A program made the position numbers and the translations under genes. The notes under the pieces are model-generated. The model did not search any database. It saw nothing but the letters and a program-made list of their open reading frames with translations, and was not told the DNA's origin. DNA of 17,304 nucleotides from JAVBPB01 sp031549965 (lineage in GTDB: Bacteria > Bacillota > Clostridia > Lachnospirales > Lachnospiraceae), in assembly GCA_031549965.1 (NCBI GenBank), contig JAVBPB010000097.1:1-17304 (forward strand), in the 5' to 3' direction. Of this stretch, positions 6,751 to 15,900 are shown one piece after another. Numbering within the stretch: position 1 is the stretch's first letter; the number at the start of each line of letters is the position of its first letter.

Positions 6751-7137
6751 CTATATTGTAATTTCAATTCTATTAAGTTCCGGATCAAATATACAACTTT
6801 CATAATAGCCATCACCGGTTGTCCTTGGAGCACTTGCCAGCTCAAATCCATCATTAACAAGCTGAATGGTTAATTCGTCAACTGATTCTTTGCTTCCTAC
6901 TTGAAATGCTATATGAGCAAGTCCTATGTATTGTTTTTCTAAATCTTTATGATTTTCATAAATATTAGGCATTTGCATAAGCTCAAGTTTAGAATTGTCC
7001 TTAAAAGTAATAAAATAAGAGTTAAAACCAGTTTTACTATTAACATATAAATTGTTACTTACTCCGCTAAAATATTTTACATAAAAATCTCTCATATTTT
7101 CTAAATTTGAAACCCATATGGCTACATGATGAATCAT
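6751..7137 (-). CDS. VOC-superfamily glyoxalase/dioxygenase-like protein
   Basis: A 128-residue single-domain protein made of two beta-alpha-beta-beta-beta modules. MIHHVAIWVSNLENMRDFYV opens the first, and LAHIAFQVGSKESVDEL (73-89) opens the second. The four positions that bind metal in glyoxalase I-like proteins are filled: His4, Glu52 (KLELMQ), His75 and Glu125 (NRIEITI). The C-terminal DPELNRIEI matches the usual DPEGNRIEI apart from one residue. It may isomerise or detoxify an alpha-oxoaldehyde conjugate, but VOC proteins are diverse and the substrate cannot be told. The start at 7137 follows GAGGAG by 7 bases. It is a single-gene unit with its own promoter, converging on maf. Confidence 0.85.
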   Translation of the reverse strand: MIHHVAIWVSNLENMRDFYVKYFSGVSNNLYVNSKTGFNSYFITFKDNSKLELMQMPNIYENHKDLEKQYIGLAHIAFQVGSKESVDELTIQLVNDGFELASAPRTTGDGYYESCIFDPELNRIEITI

Positions 7138-7199
7138 CGTATTTCTCCTCTATTAAAAATTATTTTGTCATCAAAATCATACTCATTAAACACATAAAC

Positions 7200-7229
7200 A
7201 TTATATCACAAAAAATTAAATAACTTCAA
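7200..7229 (-). promoter_or_regulatory. promoter for the VOC gene
   Basis: On the minus strand TTGAAG (7229-7224), an 18-base spacer and a perfect TATAAT (7205-7200), about 60 bases before the start codon. Confidence 0.55.
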
Positions 7230-7236
7230 TAAGATA

Positions 7237-7265
7237 TTGTATTATTAGTACAAATAGTTTAAAAT
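7237..7265 (+). promoter_or_regulatory. candidate promoter for ytvI
   Basis: TTGTAT (7237-7242), a 17-base spacer and TAAAAT (7260-7265), 48 bases before the start codon and back-to-back with the VOC promoter. If the gene is sporulation-specific a sigma-E site would be expected instead; none was clearly seen. Confidence 0.35.
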
Positions 7266-7313
7266 AATTTTATAGTTTTATATCTCAAAAAATATTTAGA
7301 AAGTGAGAACAGG

Positions 7314-8402
7314 ATGATTCAGGAAAAAAAAGTAAAGTTCTTGATAAATAGTGGCTATTATGCACTATTAATTGCTTTGGGATACATTAGCATACGTTAT
7401 GTACTTCCAATTATTTTACCATTTGTCATTGGGCTTATTGTTGCTTCAATTGTAAGGCCTTTAGCAGATTTTATTGCTAAAAAAATAAAAATTAATAAAA
7501 AGATAACTAGATTAATATTTGTTGCCTTATTTTATTGTATAATAGGAGTTATCGTACTCTTTGGAAGTGTTAAATTACTTACAACTATTCGTGATTTTGT
7601 TTTTCAGCTTCCAAGTATGTATAAAAGTGATATAATGCCCTTTTTAAATAAGAGTTTTGAGGGATTATCTGTGTCAATATCAGAAGTAGAACCAACCATT
7701 CTTCCAATATTAGAAGATAACTTTAAAAAGATAACTGACTCATTAGGACAAACACTTTCAAGTGTATCAATGTCAATTGTAAAATCTATTTCAAATTTTG
7801 CTTCAACACTGCCTGCTGCATTAATAAAATTAATTATTACTGTAATAGCTTCTTTTTTCTTTATTATAGATTACGAGAAGGCTACAGGTTTGATTTTGCG
7901 TTTTATACCTAAAAATGCCAGAGGGCTGGCAATTCATACAAAAAATTATTTGGGGAAATCAGTAGCTATATTTTTCCGTTCTTACGCATTAATAATGCTT
8001 ATAACATTTATTGAATTAAGTATTGGTTTTACTATATTGGGACTAAGTAAAGCAGTATTTATTGCAATGGGAATAGCTATTTTTGATATTTTACCAGTAC
8101 TTGGAACAGGAGGAGTATTAATACCTTGGATTGTTATTGCAACTTTGCTTGGAAATTATAAAATGGCAGTTGGGATATTAATAATTTATTTGGTTGTAAC
8201 AAGTATACGTAATGTAATTGAGCCAAAATTAGTTGGAAGTCAACTAGGGTTACATCCTTTAGTTACTTTGATTTCTATGTTTGTTGGAGCAAATTTTTTG
8301 GGGATTGTGGGGCTTTTTGGTGTACCGTTTACGGTTTCACTTATATTGTATTTGAGGAGGACTGGGGCTATTTCTTGGAAGAAAGAGGAGGAGGTGAGCT
8401 GA
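7314..8402 (+). CDS. ytvI: sporulation membrane protein YtvI / AI-2E transporter family
   Basis: A 362-residue polytopic membrane protein of the AI-2E family with about eight hydrophobic segments (roughly 12-30, 32-50, 67-90, 165-187, 218-242, 246-280, 283-300, 312-345) and a long extracytoplasmic stretch at about 95-160. The family core DILPVLGTGGVLIPW (258-272) and IEPKLVGSQLGLHPLVTL (302-319) are both present. Length and these motifs fit the YtvI branch, a mother-cell sporulation protein in Bacilli and Clostridia, better than general AI-2E exporters; the transported substrate is unknown. The start at 7314 has a modest site (AAAGTGAG). The C-terminus is a short charged tail that ends exactly where a repeat remnant begins at 8403. 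Confidence 0.82.
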   Translation: MIQEKKVKFLINSGYYALLIALGYISIRYVLPIILPFVIGLIVASIVRPLADFIAKKIKINKKITRLIFVALFYCIIGVIVLFGSVKLLTTIRDFVFQLPSMYKSDIMPFLNKSFEGLSVSISEVEPTILPILEDNFKKITDSLGQTLSSVSMSIVKSISNFASTLPAALIKLIITVIASFFFIIDYEKATGLILRFIPKNARGLAIHTKNYLGKSVAIFFRSYALIMLITFIELSIGFTILGLSKAVFIAMGIAIFDILPVLGTGGVLIPWIVIATLLGNYKMAVGILIIYLVVTSIRNVIEPKLVGSQLGLHPLVTLISMFVGANFLGIVGLFGVPFTVSLILYLRRTGAISWKKEEEVS

Positions 8403-8491
8403 GGCCACTGAAAAAGTCCTTTTAATACGGTAATTTAATTTTCAGATGAATATGAGTGTATATATATCCAATTGTACAGACCCATTGGTTC
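8403..8491 (-). repeat. partial relative of the MITE end
   Basis: This 89-bp stretch aligns with the reverse complement of 4935-5022, the right part of the MITE. Shared blocks are CTGAAAAAGTCCTT versus ATGAAAAAGTCCTT, ATGAATATGA, CAATTGTRCAGACCCAT and GGTTC; by eye about four in five positions agree. The outer GTTACTATTCA terminus and the other arm are absent, so it is a truncated or solo end. It begins directly after the ytvI stop codon. Confidence 0.75.
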
Positions 8492-8515
8492 TAGTTTTAT
8501 TATATGTAAATATTT

Positions 8516-8565
8516 AACTGAGGAGGGAGTGATTTTTTTATGTTATTCCCTCCTCAGTTATTTTT
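8516..8565 (+). terminator. bidirectional-type hairpin terminator between ytvI and metF
   Basis: AACTGAGGAGGGA (8516-8528) pairs perfectly with TCCCTCCTCAGTT (8547-8559), loop 18 bases, followed by five T residues at 8561-8565. It closes ytvI and lies at the 3' end of the convergent metF gene. The T run is better on the plus strand. Confidence 0.8.
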
Positions 8566-9427
8566 AGATTAATATGTTTTTAACTATTTCCATGCAAATA
8601 TCAGGTTTATTCATTGTATAGATGTGAATACCTTTAACTTTAAAATTTATTAATTCGTTAATTTGAGTAATAGCATAATCTATACCGGCTTTATACATAT
8701 CTGTAGGATTATTTCCATATTTATCAAGTATATTCTGAAACTTTGGGGGTATAGTTGAGCCGGATAACGATATTGTGGTGTCGATTTGTTTGACTGATAT
8801 AATCGGCATAATACCTGCTAAAATTGGAACTTTAATACCCTTAGTGACAGCTTTATCAATGAAATTATAAAAGGCATTATTATCAAAGAATAATTGGGAA
8901 ATGAAAAAGCTTGCTCCCTTGGATTGCTTTAATAATAAGTTATCCAGATCTGAATTGAGTGAAGGTGCTTCAATATGCTTTTCAGGATAACATGCACCTG
9001 CTACACAGATATTTGAATCCCTTTTTATTATTGGAATTATATCAGATGCGTATTTATATTGTCTGTTATTAAAATCTTCAACCGACATATTCTTTGGTCT
9101 GTCACCTCTAAGTGCTAAAACATTATGAATATCATTATTTAAAAATTCTTTAATTATACCCTCAAGCATATCTTCATTCAAAGCTACACATGTTAAATGT
9201 GCCAATGCCGGTATATTACATTCTTTTTCTATATAATTAGCAATCTCAGTAGTTGCTTTCCTTGTTCCGCCTCCGGCTCCATAAGTTACACTAATAAAAT
9301 CTGGATTTAAAAGTTTCAATTTATCTAAAGCCGTGTAGATAACAGAAATATCAGAGTCAGCCTTAGGTGGGAAAACTTCAAAAGATAAAAGTCTTGATTT
9401 ATTCTTTAAAATATCATTAATATACAT
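8564..9427 (-). CDS. metF: 5,10-methylenetetrahydrofolate reductase
   Basis: A 287-residue MetF-family flavoprotein that reduces 5,10-methylene-THF to 5-methyl-THF for methionine synthesis or, in acetogens, the methyl branch of the Wood-Ljungdahl pathway. It is a TIM barrel with the family signatures SFEVFPPK (Glu17 being the catalytic acid), SVTYGAGGGT (47-55), ALRGDRP (105-111), VAGACYPE (142-149), QLFFD (178-182), GIMPI (205-209) and the closing GIHIYTMN (266-273). All are intact and length is normal for bacterial MetF. The start is taken at ATG 9427, since GGAGGT lies 5 bases upstream; an in-frame TTG at 9445 would place that site inside the gene. It is a single gene with its own promoter, and no folate or methionine gene is adjacent, so the pathway use stays open. 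Confidence 0.95.
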   Translation of the reverse strand: MYINDILKNKSRLLSFEVFPPKADSDISVIYTALDKLKLLNPDFISVTYGAGGGTRKATTEIANYIEKECNIPALAHLTCVALNEDMLEGIIKEFLNNDIHNVLALRGDRPKNMSVEDFNNRQYKYASDIIPIIKRDSNICVAGACYPEKHIEAPSLNSDLDNLLLKQSKGASFFISQLFFDNNAFYNFIDKAVTKGIKVPILAGIMPIISVKQIDTTISLSGSTIPPKFQNILDKYGNNPTDMYKAGIDYAITQINELINFKVKGIHIYTMNKPDICMEIVKNILI

Positions 9428-9454
9428 TTTTACCTCCAAAATCAATTTTATAAA

Positions 9455-9484
9455 ATTATATCATAAAATCATAGTTAAATACAA
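9455..9484 (-). promoter_or_regulatory. promoter for metF
   Basis: On the minus strand TTGTAT (9484-9479), an 18-base spacer and TATAAT (9460-9455), 28 bases before the ATG. The short leader leaves no room for an S-box or similar riboswitch. Confidence 0.5.
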
Positions 9485-9508
9485 CTGATACATCATTTAT
9501 GTTATGGA

Positions 9509-9567
9509 AAGAAGACCCAAAAGTTTGTCAGGCTATCCAGACAAACTTTTGTTTTAGGGGGCTTCTT
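9509..9567. other. large nested hairpin in the metF/glucanase gap
   Basis: The inner stem CAAAAGTTTGTC (9518-9529) with GACAAACTTTTG (9540-9551) is perfect over 12 bp with a 10-base loop. An outer stem pairs AAGAAG (9509-9514) and CCC with GGG and CTTCTT (9562-9567). On the plus strand TTTT follows the inner stem, so it could act as a terminator, but no plus-strand gene lies upstream. It may insulate the two divergent genes or end a small RNA. Confidence 0.5.
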
Positions 9568-9881
9568 GGAATGCTTTGCATAACAGAATTTTATATTTAA
9601 TATTTGGCAAAATACTCATCTAAAAAATTCAATTCCCCCTCCAAAAAACAAAAAACCAAGATATTTAACAGTAATTTGTCAATCTATGCTAAAAACTGCC
9701 AAAAAATAACCACCTTTTCATAAATTAGGACACTTACAAAAAATGTATTTTCATGATACCATACGGATATACATAAATTCCCATAAACGTGTTTTGGGTA
9801 TCGACGACAACCATTCAAAGCACTATTACAACGAAAATTACTAAAAATAAAATATTATGTTTTAGCAATTTTCAAATATAC
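9568..9881 (+). other. long non-coding leader region of the glucanase gene
   Basis: About 300 bases with no supported gene, rich in A and C on the plus strand. It presumably holds the glucanase promoter and regulator sites. No consensus -35/-10 pair was convincing, and no known riboswitch (including c-di-GMP class I) was recognised. A T-box-like or cre-like element was not seen. Confidence 0.35.
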
Positions 9882-9890
9882 GGAGGTGAT
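9882..9890 (+). promoter_or_regulatory. extra Shine-Dalgarno-like site upstream of the true start
   Basis: GGAGGTGAT is fully complementary to the 3' end of 16S rRNA but is not followed by a usable ATG, GTG or TTG at normal spacing. The start codon of the glucanase is 53 bases further, with its own GGGAGG site at 9932-9937. Such a spare site resembles the STAB-SD elements that protect some Bacillus mRNAs, for example cry3A; that role is inferred. Confidence 0.4.
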
Positions 9891-9942
9891 ATTTTATTTA
9901 TTTTATTGCAACTTATTGACGAAATTTAAAAGGGAGGACAAT

Positions 9943-12900
9943 ATGTTAACAAAAAACGTTCAAAAAAGAGTAACAGCATTTTTCCTAGTAATTTTATTAG
10001 CATTTAACGGACTAATACCATCTGCAACCACTTATGCAGCAGATGTATTGACACCAGCAGAAGCAATTGCCTTAAAAAACGGTGATTTTTCAAATGGTAA
10101 AAATTTCTGGAAATGCTTTGAAATGATCTGGGAAGGGGTTAATGCAAAAGCTTCATATATACCAGTAGCAGATGGAATGAAGATTGCAATTCAAAATCCC
10201 GGAAGCCTTAACTGGCACATTAGCTTGGCACAAGATATAAAGCTTTATCCGGGAAATACTTATAAAGTGTCATTTGATATTACATCTCAAATTTCACGAA
10301 AAGCATGGGCAGGTATTGAGTATAAATACGATGCACAGTACAAAGCAATGGATAAAGATATTGAACTTGTAGCTGGTGTTAAACAAACAATTACTCAGAC
10401 TGTTACTGTAGATCAGGATTTTGAAGGGGAATTTTCTATAAAATTAGGAAAAAATTCTGGTGAAACTTATGGAGCACATGAAGTATTAATTTCAAATGTT
10501 TTAGTAGAAGTTGAAGGATATCGTGACCAAATTGTACTTATTAAGGATGGAAACTTTGATAATGGAATGGGAAGTTTCACTACAAGTACATCTAATGGTG
10601 GAAATGCTTCTTTTGATTCATCAAATCAGAAATTAAATGTTACTGTTAATAATCAGGGACAAGCAAAAGATAGTATTATAGTATCAAATAACAACCTTTT
10701 AGTAAAAAAGGGTTATGAATACGAGGTATCATTTGCAGCAAGAGCCACTTTACCAAGAAATATTGAAGTATTGGTTGCATCAGGAAGCAGTACATTAATG
10801 AGCCAAACAGCTTATATTGACGATGTAACTGGCAAATATAAATTTAAATATACAGCTCAAAATGATGGATTGGTATCATTAAAGCTTTTACTTGGAAAAA
10901 ATGGTGACATAATTTCAAGCCATAATGTATTTTTAGATAATATCAGGTTTGATGTTTCTGGTGCAATGGATGCATTAGGAACTAAGGAAAAAGCATACGA
11001 TATAGGTCTTTTAATGCCTCCTGCTTTTTCAGAGGAGTCTGTAAATAATGTAATTGGAAGAGATATAACTATTACATTTGCAAATCAGGGCAATTTCCAA
11101 AATTCAATTAACGGAGTAAATGTTAATGGAGTAAAATTAAATAGCGGACAGTATACAGTTGGAAATGGTTCTGTGACAATATCAAAAAATGCATTTACTG
11201 AGGCGAAGATCTATGAAGTTGAAGTAAGAGCAAATGGATATGAAAAAGCATCTATAAAACAACAAATGTATGCTAACACTATGTGGCAGTTAACTTGGAA
11301 TGAAGATTTTTCTGGAAGTAGCTTAGATAATTCTAAATGGAGTTATCAAGAAGGTGATGGCTCTGATTATGGAGTTTCTGGATGGGGTAATGATGAACAG
11401 CAATATTACACAAGAAATAACATAACTTTTGAAAACGGGAAATTGGTTATTAAAGCGGATGATGATGGTATGGGAGGAAAACCATATACATCAGGACGTA
11501 TATGGACATCAGGTAAATTTTCACAGGCATATGGAAAGTTTGAAGCAAAAATAAAAATGCCTGAAGGTGCTGGTTTATGGCCTGCATTTTGGATGTTACC
11601 TGCTGATACTGAATACGGTGTATGGGCAGCTTCTGGTGAATTAGATATTATGGAAGCTAGAGGCCGTGAAATTAACAAAGTAGACGGAACTATTCACCAT
11701 GGTAAAAACTGGCCGGGCAATTTACATACAGGAAGCAGTTACATATTTGAAAATGGTGAAGATATTACAGGGTACCATGTTTATTCTGTAGAATGGGAAC
11801 CAGGAGAAATAAGATGGTTAGTAGATGGTAAAGTATATCATACAGAAAACAACTGGTATGCAGAAAATACTGATAATGCAACAAAATATGCTTATCCTGC
11901 ACCTTTTGACAAGCCATTTTATATTATATTAAATCTTGCAATTGGTGGAGCATATGATGGAGGAATACTTCCAGATAACTCTATATTCCCTACATATATG
12001 GAAGTAGACTATGTAAGAGCATATGAATTAGTTGGAAGAGAACCTATAGTGGCAGTAGAAAAAGTAATAGAAAAAGATAGTATTCCGGCAAACGCTAAGT
12101 CACCGGTAAATGGAAATTATATTACAGATACTAATTTTACGGATGTTAAAGTTATAAAAGAAAATGGCGTTTCATTAGACAATTATAAATGGAATTTTGC
12201 AACAGGGCCAGACTTTGGTGGAGCAGCTACATTAACTAAAGAAGTAATTAACAATCAGACTTTTGCTAAAGTTAATATTACAAATCAGGGTAATGCATTA
12301 CATTCTATTCAATTAATCCAGAGAGAACCGATTGTAAAGGGCAGATACTATAAATTAAGCTTTGATGCAAAAGCAACTGATTCTCGTTCATTAAGCGTGA
12401 AAATAACTGGTGATGATACACGAGGATGGACAGTGTATGGAGCTAAAGATTTTAGCTTAACTAAAGAAATGAAGAACTATAGCTATATTTTCCAAATGAC
12501 AGATGCTACAGATACTTTAGCTAGACTTGAATTTAATATGGGATTAAGTACAAGCGGTATTACAATTGGAAATATGGTATTAGAAGAAGTTAACAGTCTT
12601 TATGATGAAACCGGTCATAAAGAAGTATTAAAAACAGGAAATCAAATATATAACGGAACATTTGATCAGGGTCGTCAAGACAGAATGACTTACTGGTTAA
12701 TAAGCGGTGCAGCAGGCAGTGTAGATCCATCTGCTCGTGAACTTAAAGTAAGTAATATTACAAACAATGCATCTTTAGTTCAAAAAGGAATGGAATTTTT
12801 AAAAAATGACAGCTATGAACTAAAGTTTGATGCAAGATCATTAAGTAATAAAAATGTTACAGTACAATTTACAGACAAGATGGGAAATACTGTATATAGT

Positions 12901-15900
12901 ACTAAGGATGTTGCAGTTACTACAAACAAAAATAACTATATAGTGACATTTACAATGCCAAATATTACAGATACAGATGGACAGGTTGTATTTAAGCTTG
13001 GAAATAACAATTCAGATATCTATTTTGATAATATTACCTTAAATAGAGTATCTCATAATAATTTTGACTTTACAGGCATTCCAATGTATCCACTTAAAAA
13101 TGGAAACTTTGATGCAGGGCTTTCAAGCTGGTCTTCATATGGAACAACGCCAACCGTTGAAAATGGAGCTTTAAAAGCAGATATATCAGCAGGCGGAAAC
13201 AAGTGGGATAAGATGGTTACTTATGACGGAATTACATTATCACCGGGATTAGAGTATAAATTTGCTTTTGATGTAAGGGCAACAGTTAACACAAATATTG
13301 ATGTTACTCTCGAAAATGCATATTATACAAGAGTAAAAGAGTTTGTTAACTTACCGGTAAATGCTCAAAATACACATTATGAATATAAATTCCGTGTGGA
13401 TAGTAAGCAAACATTAGCACTTAAATATTTACTTGGAGGAGCAGGTTCTGATTATGATTTTTATTTAGATAATGTTGTATTGGAAGTTAATAATGCACCG
13501 CTTAAAATGCCGGCATACATTACCGCAAATTCAGCCGTATCTCTTATGAATCAGGATCTTGTACTTAATTATTTTGGAAGTTTACAATGGCAACAAAGTG
13601 CAAAGAAATTATATATAAACAAACAAGAAGTAGCAAGTGAGAATGTTACATTTGAAAATGGCAAAATAACAATAGATAAGAGTGTTTTAAATGATTCTGG
13701 AACAGTTCAAATTAAAATTGGAGCAGAAGGATTTGAAGATACTAATATAGTTAGTGTAAGAATATTGTCATTAGATGGAAATTTAGTTCAAAACGGTGAC
13801 TTTGAAGCTGGACTCGTAAGCTGGGGAAGTTATTTCCACAATGGATGTGCAAGTTTACAAGTAACCAATGAAAATATGGCTAAAATACAATTAAACTGGC
13901 ATGAAAATGCGGATTGGAATGCTATTTTATTACAGGAAGGAATTCCTATGGAAGCTGGAAAGACTTACGAGCTTACCTTTGATGCATATGCCTCAGTAGA
14001 AAGACCAATCAGAGCAATTATTAAAAATTCAAATATGTCAGGTACAGTTAATTTATCTACAGATATTCAGTCATATTCAGTTATGTTTACTCCAAACAGT
14101 AATATGACAGCAGAACTTCAAATGCTTTTAGGCTTTGTAGAAAATGGAAGTCTTACTACACCTAACTTTGCTCATTCAGTATATATTGGAAATATAAGCT
14201 TAAGGGAATCAGATGGAACTCCGGCATCAGTATATCCAAAAGTTACTGGAGTAAAGAATGGTGAAGTATACAAAACAGCAGTTACTCCTGTAGTAAAATA
14301 TCAAGGTGAATTTGACTTTACACTTTCTAAAAAGTCAAATAAATCCGATAGCTATCAGATAATAAATTATCCTGTATTAACTCAAATCAGTGAAGATGGA
14401 TACTATAAACTAGTAGTTACAAGTAGAGCAAATACAGAGGTTAAAACAGTTGTAGAATTCCAAATTGATACCTATATTGACTTAACTAAAGAATACTTTA
14501 TTATAAAATCAAGATCAAATAGTAAGGTTATTGAGGTAGCAGGAAGTAAAAACGGTGCTTTAATAGTTCAAAACAATTACGATGAAAGACTAAGCCAGTT
14601 CTTTACATTAGAAGAAGTGGATGATGAATATTTTGTAATTCGTTCATTAACCAGTGGAAAAGTAATTGAAGTAGCTAATGCTTCTACAGAAAACAGTGCA
14701 ACTATATCACAATCTGATTACTATGGAGACAGAAACCAACAGTGGAAAAAGGTTTACACAAGCCAAGGTTACTTTAAATTAGTAAACCGTGCATCAGGAA
14801 AGGTTATCGATATACCGGGTGCATCTACAGCAGATGGAGTAGCATTAAAGCAATATGAAGATAATGGTTCAAATGCACAACAATTTGACATTGTAAAAAT
14901 GGATGTACCAACTAAAAAATCACTTGCAGATGTCAGTACATTATCTGCTTGGAAAGAAAATGTAATTCAGTATCCACAAAAAGGTCAATTAATTCCAGCA
15001 GGACCTATTTTCTTACAATGGATTAATACGAACAGCATTGGAACAGTTGCAAATTATGAAGTTTATGTAAATGATACATTACAAGGAATTGCATCTCCAA
15101 CAGCAGACAATGTAATGGAATATGAATATTATTCAACAGCAGTAGAAAGACATAATATAAAAATAGTTGCAGTATTAACAGACGGTACAAGAGTAGAATC
15201 TAATAAATTTGATTTCTTTGTATCTAAAAAAGGTGTGGGCTGGGGAACACTTTACAGAACACAGGATATGGGATTATCATGGTATTACCACTGGGCAACT
15301 GACCCATCAGCAGGAACTGACCCTGATTTACAGTTTGTTCCTATGATTTGGGGTAACTGGGGCAGTGCATGGTTATCAAATCCAGAAAATGCAAAATACA
15401 AAACAATTTTAGGATTTAATGAACCTGACTTTGAAGAACAATCAAATGTTTCAGTTGATGCAGCAATACAAGCATTACCAGAATTTATGGCAACTGACCT
15501 TAGAGTAGGTTCACCTTGTTCAGCAATACCAGCTCCATGGTCAGCATGGTTCGATGGATACATGACAAGGGTTTTAGAAGATCCTAGTTTAGATGTAGAC
15601 TTTATTGCACTTCATTGCTATTTTGATGGAACAGATGGACAAGCTTTCTTAGACATGATAGATTTAACATGGGAAAAATGGCATAAACCAATCTGGATTA
15701 CAGAATTTGGTGTAGCTGCATGGGGTGAAGAAAATGCCTTTAAATTTGACTCAGAAGATGTTTATGAAAACTTTATGAAGGTTGTACTTCCAGGATTAGA
15801 CGAAAGACCATATGTAGAACGTTATGCATGGTTCCCATTTGATCCAAATGATGCTTATGGCGGTGCATCAGGTATATTTAACTATGATACAGGTAAATTA

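Noticed and set aside
9428..9445. TTG start of metF at 9445
   Set aside because: The GGAGGT site lies between it and ATG 9427, and the family N-terminus fits the ATG.
9568..9881. Riboswitch in the glucanase leader
   Set aside because: No conserved core of a known class could be traced; the region has little stable pairing beyond the hairpin at 9509-9567.
9886..9942. GTG start giving a 19-residue N-terminal extension of the glucanase
   Set aside because: The GTG is part of the orphan GGAGGTGAT itself, the extension would disrupt the signal peptide, and ATG 9943 has a well-spaced GGGAGG.
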